A DNA stretch of 64,000 nucleotides from Amborella trichopoda (lineage: Eukaryota; Streptophyta; Magnoliopsida; Amborellales; Amborellaceae), in contig NW_006499905.1 of assembly GCF_000471905.2 (NCBI RefSeq), positions 3,517,079-3,581,078 of the forward strand, given 5' to 3'. Position numbers and translations under genes: made by a program. Below are positions 49,073 to 58,800 of this stretch, piece after piece. A model generated the notes under the pieces. That model was not told where the DNA came from. It did not search any database and saw nothing but the letters and a program-made list of their open reading frames with translations. Every line of letters begins with the position of its first letter. Position 1 is the stretch's first letter.

Positions 49073-49550
49073 AGCATTACGCTAACTTTTCTCTGTTGAT
49101 CTACACCATTAGTCATTAAAGATCAATGGAGGAGAACCCACCCATACGAGTAATACCATACGCACCCCATGTAGATAGAGAGGGGGAAAAAAACTCGAAG
49201 AGAATAATATTTCATAAATTATGTAGGGCAAATATGCAAATACTTTTTTCTGTTACAAGAAAGATGAAAAAAAGAAGAATTAGTAAAATGTTTATATATA
49301 CTAGTTCATTGGCATTACGCCTAACTTTTCTCTGTTGATCTATACCATTAGTCATTAAAGATCAATGGAGGCGAACCCACCCGTACGAGTAATACCATAC
49401 ACACCCCATGTTGATGGAGAGGGGAAAAAAAACTCAAAGAGAATAATATTTCATAAATTATATACGGAAAATATGCAAATAGTTTTTTGTGTTATCAAGA
49501 AAGAAGAACTTACCAAAAAAAAAACCACAAAAAAGAAGAATTAGTAAAAC
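49073..49550 (+). repeat. Tandem duplication (unit about 240 bp) spanning the LINE 5' junction
   Basis: GCATTACGCTAACTTTTCTC followed by TGTTGATCTACACCATTAG at 49,073, and again (GCATTACGCCTAAC..., GTTGATCTATACCATTAG) at 49,313. Both continue with TAAAGATCAATGGAGG and ATAATATTTCATAAATTAT. The unit includes about 20 bp of LINE end plus the target duplication plus flank. Confidence 0.82.
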
Positions 49551-49759
49551 CTTTATAAAGAAAAGAGATATTAAGGGGATGTTCCAAGTTTTGAAGCTTT
49601 CATATTTTTTTGGATTAGGGTAGAGCTAAGACTAAGATTCAAATTTCACTATACAAAGGGTATCAAGAGACAATGATAAACAAAAAAACAGAAGTGTATC
49701 AACTATCAAGAATATGATCCATATATTTATAATCGTTGGATTAGAAATAAGAAACAATC

Positions 49760-50847
49760 CGGTGTAGGAAAAAACGAACTGGAACATTGAACTGGATATG
49801 GGGCTGGAAGCGGTTCAACCAGCCTAACCGGACAAGTCCCAGACAGTTTATGCAAAATCAAACAGGAACGGTTAACTAGACATGGGCCCGAAAGCGGTTT
49901 AACAGCCTAACCAGTAAACCGGCCGATTCAACCATTCTAACCGGTCAAGTGCCGAGTGGTCAAAAAATTGTTGAATAAATAAAAAAGTCTAATAAAATAG
50001 AGAAGCATATAAAGAACAATTAAAACAACACAAATTCAAATGAAGTAAAAAATTAACAAAAAAATGGATTTTAACAAATTGATTTGTACCTAGGGGTATT
50101 TTTAAATTTTTTTGAAAAAGATAGGAAACTATAAAAGTGATTATTAATGACAAAATTTTTTTTTAATCCTTACCATAATGTAAAGAATATTAAAAAATGT
50201 ATTACAAACCAAAATTTTTATTTTTTGGGAATTTGTATATATTTTTATTTTTTATTTTTAAATACCGGTTGATCACCAAAATTGCCCAAAACTCGAACCG
50301 GCCAATGGCCGGTTCCGATCTAGCCGGTTCCGATCTAACAGGTGGTTAGCGATTAGATAAACCAGTTTTTCCAATAGTGATCCCAAGCGGTCAAAAAAGT
50401 ATTAAGAAAATAAAAACAGTACAAAAAAACTAATAAAATATGAAAAATATATTTAGAGCAGGACTAAACAAAATACATCCAAATGAAGTTGAAAATTAAT
50501 GGGAAAAAATAGATTTAAATAACTTATTTGTGCCCAGGGGTATTTTTGAAAATTTTAAAAATATGGGAAAATGTTAAAAATAAGTGTCCAATATGATTTC
50601 CAATCTTAGCCAAAATAATGAAAAATATTAAAAAATATATTACAAATAAAATTTCTTATTTTTAGGACTTTATATAATTTTTTAAAATTAATTTACGAAC
50701 AAAATTTCTTATTTTTAGGATTTTATATAATTTTTTTAAATTTTTTTTAAGTACCTGGCCGGTTTACCAAAACCGATCGAAACCAAAACCGACCGTGCGA
50801 TCTAACCAGGCGGTTACAATTTGAACGGCTTGATTTTTCCTACTCTA
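49760..50847 (+). mobile_element. hAT-like MITE split by a nested relative
   Basis: Target duplication AAACAATC (49752-49759) and AAATAATC (50848-50855), 7 of 8. Ends CGGTGTAGGAAAAAACG and, reversed, TAGAGTAGGAAAAATCAAG. Contains AACCGG-rich arms like 39315-39705. The middle is occupied by another family member (49844-50379). Confidence 0.78.
49844..50379 (+). mobile_element. Nested hAT-like MITE inside 49760-50847
   Basis: Begins CAGTTTATGCAAAATCAAAC and ends ...CAGTTTTTCCAATAGTG. Flanks GTCCCAGA and ATCCCAAG are an imperfect duplication of one family site. Removing it rejoins AACCGGACAAG to the GCGGTCAAAAAA arm, as in the uninterrupted copy at 39,315. Confidence 0.62.
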
Positions 50848-51094
50848 AAATAATCTGAATAGGACGAGAAAAGCAGTATGTATAACGAAGTTTTCATTTT
50901 AATTCATTGCCTATTCTTAGTTAGGGATCCTATTTCTTTTTCATTGTGCTGGATTTGAATGATTTTATACTTTCTTTCTCTAAGGCTAGAGAGTAACATT
51001 AAGGTGTTCACATTCACTCTCATCTCAGCCCAACTGCTTCAACTTCAACCATCAGAACTTTCTTTAGGATTGATATTTCCTCTCTAATTATCTG

Positions 51095-51260
51095 AAGCTG
51101 TTTGAATTGGCACTCATCTCAGCCCTAGGAATGTGTTTGAATTGGCCCTCATCTCAGCCCTAGGGGAGTAAGATGAAGGTGTTTGAATTGACACTCATCT
51201 CAGCCCTAGGAAAGTGTTTGAATTGACCTTCATCTCAGCCTTAGGGAGTGAGATGAAGGT
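51095..51260 (+). repeat. Short irregular tandem repeat
   Basis: CATCTCAGCCCTAGG followed by GTGTTTGAATTG recurs four to five times. A looser echo reaches 51,490 (TTCTTTAGGATTTATACTTT). Confidence 0.75.
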
Positions 51261-51769
51261 GTTTGAACTTTCTTTAGGATTTATACTTTCTCTGAGGGAA
51301 GAACATCATTGGTTGAACTTTCTTTATGATTTATGCTTTGTGTTTGAATTGACCCTCATCATGCTCAGCTGCTTCAAATTCAACCATCAGAGCTGCATTG
51401 GTTGAACTTAGGATTTATACTTTCTCTATTTATACTTTGAACTTTCTTTAGGATTTATACTTTCTCAAGGGAATAACATGAAGGTGTTTGAATTATGTTG
51501 GGCTCACCTAATAGAGCTATCTCCCATGAATGCGTATGCGCGCAACGGAATGCTGATATATAGGACACAATAATATGCCAAAATTGATGTGTATGTGTAT
51601 GAGTGGAAAAAACATGCAAATAAAACAAATAAATTATTGGCACCAAGATTTTCTATGGTTCACCTTTTCAAACCACGTTCATGGGAGAAAGAGACGAATT
51701 CATTATTAATTCAACAGTTACAATAGTCTTTAAAGAAATAAATTTATTGGGCTCACTACTTTCTTCTAG

Positions 51770-52100
51770 AGACTTTTCTCTCTAAGTTTTCTTCTCTGAT
51801 GTTCTTTTCTCTCTCAATGTTTTTTTTCTTTCTAGAAACTTTCTTTCTCTTTAAAAGAAAACGTTCTATCTTTTTCTCTTTTTCTTCTCCTCTCTCTTTT
51901 CTCTCTCAACAGAGAAATGTTTAAGAAGATGATCACTGGTCCTCTTCATTTTCTTCCTCAAAGGTAACTCCCTCTTTTTTTCTTCTCTCTCTCTGAGAAT
52001 GATAATTTTCTCTCTCTTCTTCTTCTCTAAGAAAATGATAACTCTCTCTTCGAGAATGATAATTTTCTCTCTTCTTCTTCTTCTTCTCTGTAAAAGAAAG
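51770..52100 (+). repeat. CT/CTT-rich low-complexity tract
   Basis: Dense TTCTTCTTCTCTCT runs with GAGAATGATAATTTTCTCTC repeated near 51,995 and 52,045. No gene. Confidence 0.8.
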
Positions 52101-52639
52101 TTTCATATATCTCTGAAACACCAAGAAGAGTTTGCTCAAAGAAATGACCCAAGAAAGGTGCGCCCCAAATAAATGGCCCAAGAGAAGTGGCTTTGGTAAA
52201 AATCCCAAGAGCAAACACAACCCACCCACGTGAAGGCATTTTATGGGGGCATTTTATGGTATATCATCTCTTTTTAAGATAGATAAAGATAGAATCTTCA
52301 ACCACCTTATTTATCATTATCTTATCTCATGTAGCGATCGCATGAGGATATCACTTTAGAGACAAGCCTTCAACCTCTTGTTGGGTGTACTTTAGTCTTA
52401 TACAAAGACTAAATATATCCCAATGAACACATGATAAAGATTTGAATACGAATGATTACTAGATAAATTATCAATATACTTTTCTTTGAAAGTATATTGC
52501 TTAGTACCCATATAAAACTAAGTACGTTCTAAACAAACGTTTGATTAAAGACATATCATGAAGACGGTAAAGAACAGATGGTTATAAATAAGCAAGACTC
52601 TTAATGGCGTCCCCCAAACGTACCCTCGACAATATTTAT

Positions 52640-53195
52640 GATGGCTTAAGCCATCACCATATCAATCGGCAGTCTCAAGCTGCCCAAGGACGGCTTAACC
52701 CATCACCATCAATCGGCAATATCAAACTGCCAAGGGATGGCTTAATCCATCACCATATCAATCGGCAGTCTCAAGCTGCCAAGGATGGCTGAACCCATCA
52801 CCATCAATCGGTAGTATCAAACTGTCAAGGGATGGCTTAACCCATCACCATATCAATCGGCAGTCTCAGGTTGCCTGAGGATAGCTTAACACATCACCAT
52901 ATCAATCGGCAATCTCAAGTTACCCGAGGATAGCTTAACAGATTACCATATCAATCGGCAGTCTCAAGTTGCTCGGGAATGGCTTAACCCGTCACCATAT
53001 CAATCTGCAGTCTCAAGCTTCCTAGGGATTGTATACCCATCATTATATCAATCGACAGGCTCAAGCTTCCTAGGGATAGGGATGGCTTAACTCAACACCA
53101 TATCAATCAGTAGTCTTAAGCTGCCCAGGGATGACTTAACCCATCACCATATCAATTGGCAGTCTAAAGCGGTCAGGATATGACTTAACCGATTA
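52640..53195 (+). repeat. Minisatellite, about 48-bp unit, 11 or so copies
   Basis: Units of the type GGCTTAACCCATCACCATAT then CAATCGGCAGTCTCAAGCTG and CCAAGGGAT. Starts of CCATCACCAT lie at 52651, 52700, 52747, 52795, 52842, 52891 and so on, spacing 46-50 with one of 58. Confidence 0.9.
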
Positions 53196-54455
53196 TCCTC
53201 ATCGCTCGACAATTAAGGCCTTAAAAGCCTTACACATTGTGCAACATTTGGTTACTGAAGGGAAATTGCTTCCTCACTACAAGGAGTTCTCTCATCAAAT
53301 CAACACTATTGGATTCATGACTCATTGATTCATCACCTTTAAAAGGTGCAATATGGAGTAAGTTGAACAACAGAAGGGGTTGCAACCTACTGACAACATT
53401 GACGAATCCCTAATTTCACTCCCGCGAGATCATGAGATTCGTATGTTTGAAATTCAAGACTAGCACCAGCGATTACATTTGCGCGAACAACCCAACAATG
53501 AGATTAACATCATGAAAAGATAAGCAAGAGAGGTAAACATCATTATGAAGATGAGGATTATACCCTGGAGACTCTGTGATTCAAGTGAAAGGATAGATCC
53601 AAGATGGAGATGGAGGGTGAAGAGTCAAAGATGGGAAATGCGTGGTTGTCCATTGAAAAACCATAACTTAACATTATAAAAGGGGGATCTCTCGATTAAA
53701 GAGGGGTCGCATATTTTGGATAGCCACAGTTCAATAGAGATAAGTGTTGTTGCGGGTTTTACCTCAGGAAGAATTAAGAGTGGAAAAGAGAGTGAGATAT
53801 TCAGGACACAAAGGGAAAGATAATCGTCTCCCACGGTTCACTTGAGACCCATTCTCTTAAGAAGACCGGACCCCGAAGGATAATATCACTGTGTACATCC
53901 ATATGTATATGGGCCAATATGCCCTTGAAGTTATCTTTTCTATTTTGATATGTGCTCTTGAATGTTATCTTTTCTATTTTGATGTCTGCGTATTTTCTTT
54001 CTTAGATATGTATAGGTTTTAAGGCCATAAGTAAAAGTTTTAGTCTTATTTTTTCTTTTCTTCAGTCGATATAAATTGTAACAGGGGATTAAACTACTGG
54101 AATTGTTCAGTGTCCAATATATTATAAAGTCTTTGTTTCTGATATGAAGTGCACTGGTGAATTTGGCCTCGAATGTGATATTCGTTGGTTTTTTATTTGG
54201 AGCATGTTTGTTCAAAACATTCCCATTTAAGAAGCTTCCACCTCCTCACGGCCAATGGGATAAGACCATTATGGAAAGAATATCTCATAACCTCCTAAAA
54301 CACGGCTCATCTCTATCCTATTTTTAAGTTGGAAATAAGAGGAATACTGCTCATATCAATTATGTTAGACTTCCAATATTTCATAGGATTATGACTTAGT
54401 CAACAAGTCATATTTTACTCTTTCCAAAATTGCCTATTTATCAAAGATAATTTCC
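53196..54455. other. Unassigned, possibly copia or gypsy flank
   Basis: Contains a 40-bp direct repeat (TTATCTTTTCTATTTTGAT at 53,931 and 53,965). May include the LTR of the copia remnant to its right, but no second LTR was found. Confidence 0.4.
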
Positions 54456-56700
54456 ATTGGTCTCCCTCCCTCATGGGATGGGATGCTCAAAAATCTGCCC
54501 TCCAATCTCAAGAGGGAGGCTTCTATTCGCAAATCAACCAGATGCTCAAATGGTACACATGCCAGTTAAGCTTCTACACGACTCTTGCTTATCTTTGACT
54601 AAGGTATCCGTCATCATATCTGACATACTCTTGTCGGTATGGATTTTCCTTAGTTGCAACAGTTTCTCACTTTTCTGTAACTTGAACTGTCATACAATAA
54701 CTCCCCTTGTAAAAGTAATCAAGTATCTCGAGATTGACTTCCTAGACTCTAGTTCTCCAGCTATGTCTTCATCTGTGTACTTATGTAATATAGATTTTCT
54801 TCCCCCAAAGCACAAATGCACTTTGGATGTTCCTTTGATATACCTAAATATCCAATTGATTGTTGTTTTGTGTTTCTTGCCAAGATTAGCGATGAATATT
54901 CTCACCATGCTTCTGTTGTGTGTGCTTCCTACGACTAACCCATAGGGATCTTTCTGTATGTCTTCCTTCTTCCTCTTGGTTGAAGGGACCTACCTGGCAC
55001 TTAACTCTAGCAACTTCTTGCCTTTCAAAAACTTTGCCAAGTCATAGGTGTGCTTCTTATGCAAGGATTTGTCTCGTCTTGCATAGCTTCAACCCACACC
55101 CCTTTGTGTTTGTCAGCCTGAACTTTCTGGTAGATTTTTGGTCTATCCCTTTCAATATATAAGACATACTCTAGTGCAGGGTAATTGGTAGAGGGTTTAT
55201 GTTCCCTAGATGACTTTCTCAGTTCAACTGTAGGTGACATTTATTGAACAGGTTGCTTCCTCTGCTCCTTATCACCAGGAACTGGCAAGTCAACCCTTTG
55301 GACTTATCCTCTTATTTCACTTCTCCTCCGTCTTTATTTACCACAGTGGGAGGAACTATGACCGGTTATGAACCATTGAAGATTCGTGGCTTTGTTGCCT
55401 TCTTCACATCTTCAATAGTAACATGTTCGTGAAAGACCACATCCATGCCCTTGATCGCCTTTCTGTACTCAGGATCCCACAACGTACAACTGAACCCTTC
55501 ATCTGGTTACCCTAAAATGATGCATGGTTTCGCATTCAACTTGGATCTTTGTTCCTTAGGTACGTGCACCAATACCTTTAACACCATCAAGTGTGAATAA
55601 GAGATATTCTTTCCGATCCAAAAACTCTATAGGATCTGACCATCTAGAGAAACAACGATGATCGCTTTATTAGGTAGCATGTTGTGAGAACTACTTCACC
55701 TCAATACGGCTTGGTGGTAGATAACAAGTTCCTCACCCTGAGATATTTTAACAGCTTGGTGTCTCCATTTCCACCTTAGTTTGGAAATCTTGAAAGATCT
55801 CAAATATTTGATCTTTCGAGTTTACCCATACTTTTTATGAAGTATCAGCGATGAAGGTGATGAGGTATGACGCGCCACCAAATGACTTGACATCCATGGG
55901 ACTACACACATCTGAATCTACAAGATCCATGATTTCCTTAAGAGCCCTTATTGTAGAAAGAGACTCTATGTTGTTTGTTTAGTAAACAGTGGTCACATGG
56001 GGTTAGAGATGCATGCATCTCCCTTACCCACAATATTTGAGGAACCGTTGTTCTCTATCTTTACAGAGCTAAAATCTTCTGCTTTATAAGAAGCAAAATG
56101 ATGTCTTTGTGGAGTAACATGAAACAATGATCTAGTATCCACAACCCAGTCCGAGATGTATGATGCAATATTAATGCACCCTTCACCACGATTTTTGACC
56201 ATAGCAACATCTGTAGTCATTGCAGTGGTTCCCTGCCATCATTCCTGGTATTGTCCTCATTTTACTCATTTTTAAGCTTCCGACAATCTTTCTTGATGTG
56301 CCTTCCTTGCCACAATGAAAGCATGTTATCCTTTTTTCGTCTTCGAACGGTTTTGGTCCACATTCATGGACCTTCATTGATTTGTGACAAGCGCTTGCGA
56401 GTTTGTCGAAACATAGTGGAGCACATTTTCTTCCAACCATTGTCGGATAGTTCCGAGAGCCTTTCGGTCCAGTCTCTTCCATTCATTGTTTGTCATACCT
56501 TCAAGCTTGTGTTCTACCCCTTCAATGGATGTGTACAAGTTCCTACATTATAGTAGATTTTCTATCTTTGGTTTCCAAATGATCCAGTTATTCCCGTTGA
56601 GCGATACCATTCTACTCTCGGTACTGAAATCCATCTTAAGTTCACATACACTATCTTTCGCACCCCAAGCTATCCATCGTCGCTATCTCTAGTCATTTAA
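54456..56700 (-). mobile_element. Ty1/copia remnant, gag to RNase H, with deletion of most RT
   Basis: Read right to left. Gag: WIIWKPKIENLL and EWKRLDRKALGTIRQWL (56,650-56,400), zinc knuckle start CFHCGKEG. Protease: SDWVVDTRSLFHVTP, DTR where DTG is expected. Integrase: SPMDVKSFGGASYLITFIAD and KLNAKPCIILG. Pre-RT linker: RKSSREHKPSTNYPALEYVL and WVEAMQDE. Then a jump to NLGKKHKTTINWIFRYIKGT and the RNase H end (KIHTDKSMSDMMTDTL, CRSLTGM). Many stops; immobile. LTRs not securely placed. Confidence 0.85.
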
Positions 56701-57324
56701 GTTATCCCCCATCAATTAAGCTATCCCCCGTTGGTTTAGCTATCTTATTAAAGAAGTTTTTCGATAATGTTTTACTCAAAAATAGTAGTTTGACATAACC
56801 CACCTCTTTCGATATTTTAACAGTTTCAATTTGGACACGATCTCATACAAATCAGACTTTTAGTCCGCTCTGAATCACAATCGCATGTAAACACTTATCA
56901 AATGTGATCTTCTCTTAGCATAAATATTGGATGTAAATGAAAAAGTTGCTTACGAGCACTTGGAGTTTTTCCTTAACCTATATTTTAATAAAAAGTTATT
57001 GATTTGTATCCGATTTTGAGTGTGTTTGTTGCCTCATAGGGTGCTCTCTAGTTTTGCTTGATTGGAGTTATATCTTTCTTTCAAAATTTTCTAAATAGTT
57101 ATTTATCTAAAATATGTGCATGTATACTATTCCATGCATGACAGAGCATCAACCACCGGGCAGTGTTTCATGGATCCGACACAAGTCTTGGTATCTATAA
57201 ATATCAAAGGTGTTTAAGACTTTGTTTTTGGAAATTAATACTACTAGACACATATGTATAATTATTGTATAAATAAATTACTTTTTTACCTATATATATG
57301 ATATTCCTTTTTATGTTACAAATG
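56701..57324. other. Unassigned spacer
   Basis: Starts with short repeats of TAAGCTATCCCC; then AT-rich with no gene. Confidence 0.5.
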
Positions 57325-57490
57325 CATGGTGAGGTGGTAGAGCAAAGGGCTAAGATGACTTGCGTTTGAACCTTGCAATGACCAAAGGGTAGGGGCTCAT
57401 GGTGAGGTTTCTGACTCGATTCTCACGGAAGGGTAGGGACCCAAATCCCCATTGACTTTACCACTTTTGACTTCGTTCGAACCTTGCAAT
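57325..57490 (+). mobile_element. Possible tRNA-derived SINE fragment
   Basis: GAGGTGGTAGAGCAAAGGGC resembles a Pol III A box. GCGTTTGAACCTTGC about 27 bp later resembles a B box, repeated better as CGTTCGAACCTTGC at 57,474. No terminal run or target duplication was identified. Confidence 0.3.
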
Positions 57491-57825
57491 GACCCCTTTC
57501 ACATATTTTAATAGTTTTCTATAAAATCATGTGTTTTCAAATATCAACATATGATGACATGCGGTACCAACATAAAACAATGTCTTTGATAACCCTACAA
57601 TAGGCTTTTTTTTGCAATGTGATTGTATGTCTTTGGGGTTTGTCAGTTTAATGCTAAAAACTTTATGGTTTTCATGAAGGAAATCGAATCGGAAGGTATC
57701 CTATAAGCATGAAAATGAATGCTAAATTGATGGCTAACTTTTTTTTTTTTCGTACACAAAGCATCCTCATTGGCTAGATTTCATACTTACTCCCAAGGCA
57801 AAATCCCTTGTGAGAGGAATTTTTT

Positions 57826-58131
57826 AGAAGGATGCGGTTTCCATGAGTCCATGTAGAAAATAGTCACCTCTTAAATATCTATTTTTGAAATGGTATTTTG
57901 GACTTAATTTTTAAAGACATGCAATCTCTAACATGGAGTTAATGAATATGAAAAAATAAATAAATTTTGAAAATTAAAAATAATAATTCTATTAAAAAAA
58001 CATTTAAACCCATTAGTTTCAATTGTTTTTAGATGGACCACCTATTTGCATCCATCTTTAAGATGGATGCTTTATACCTTGGGAACCGCAAATGTAGAAA
58101 TACAGTCCCCTCCATGTGAAACAATTTTCCA
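57826..58131 (+). mobile_element. Family-G repeat, copy 5
   Basis: GCGGTTTCCATGAGTCCATG at the left and CCGCAAATGTAGAAATACAG at the right, with the family middle CTCTAACATGGAGTTAATGA. Confidence 0.6.
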
Positions 58132-58639
58132 TTTTAAAAGTAAGATATTCTTGAAAAAAAAGAAAAAAAGAGAGAGTTTTGAGTTCCAAAAAAATCTATG
58201 TGATGGACTTCCTATTCTGTAGGGACCCAGTTTTTTCTGAATAATTTTTTGGTGCAAATTCAACTTCATCTTTTTTTCATTAAAGAAAAGTATCTCATAC
58301 ACATCATGTAAACTACTATTTGAGATCTCGTATGGCTGAAAATTAGTCTCATATTTTATTTTTCAAATTTTATTTAAATAAGATACTTATCTAAGCACGC
58401 TTCAATCTATACCACTGACTTAGGCGTCCACATCATGTGGACGTATACCAACCCTTCATTAATAGCTAGAAGGAGTAGATAGCTTCTTCATAATTACGGG
58501 TCCAAAAATTGTTTGCATACATGAGCAAATTATACATTTTGCTATCGGACCACATGCCACAAGTGGAGATAGGAAAAAGACTTAGTTTAGCTCTCAACTT
58601 CTAGAGAAACTAGGTGCGATTGATAAATAATATAAAGGA
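58132..58639. other. Unassigned spacer
   Basis: A 76-codon minus frame here is Lys/Phe-rich and unsupported. Confidence 0.5.
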
Positions 58640-58800
58640 AAAACTTCATATAAGGCGTCCACCTTATACTATAAAAGTGAGGCATACCTCAAGAAAATAC
58701 TAAAAAAGATTGTTCTAATGCTGGAAAGGCGTCAAATTGATCATCTCTACCTCAAGATTTATGGACAAAAAACAATAAAAAAATAATGCATCTTGGATCA
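58640..58800 (+). mobile_element. Family-T repeat, copy 6, right side replaced by copia
   Basis: CTTCATATAAGGCGTCCACC, GAGGCATACCTCAAGAAAAT and TAATGCATCTTGGATCATAT. The family stops where the copia LTR begins at about 58,800. Confidence 0.55.

Larger units (their letters stand above)
43559..49094 (-). mobile_element. L1-type LINE with RNase H, near full length, degenerate
   Basis: Reads right to left. A short 5' leader (49094 to about 48968) is followed by ORF1, then ORF2 with endonuclease, reverse transcriptase, zinc-binding RVT segment and RNase H, then a poly(A) tail (T run 43559-43570 on the plus strand). Flanked by 13-bp identical target duplications GTTGATCTACACC at 43546-43558 and 49095-49107, as expected of target-primed insertion. 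ORF2 is broken by frameshifts and stops, and key catalytic residues are changed, so it is immobile. Length about 5.5 kb is normal for plant LINEs. Confidence 0.88.

Noticed and set aside
51933-52239. Glu/Arg-rich minus frames
   Set aside because: From the CT-rich low-complexity tract.
53625-54215. 69- and 91-codon minus frames
   Set aside because: No motif, AT-rich, in probable transposon flank.
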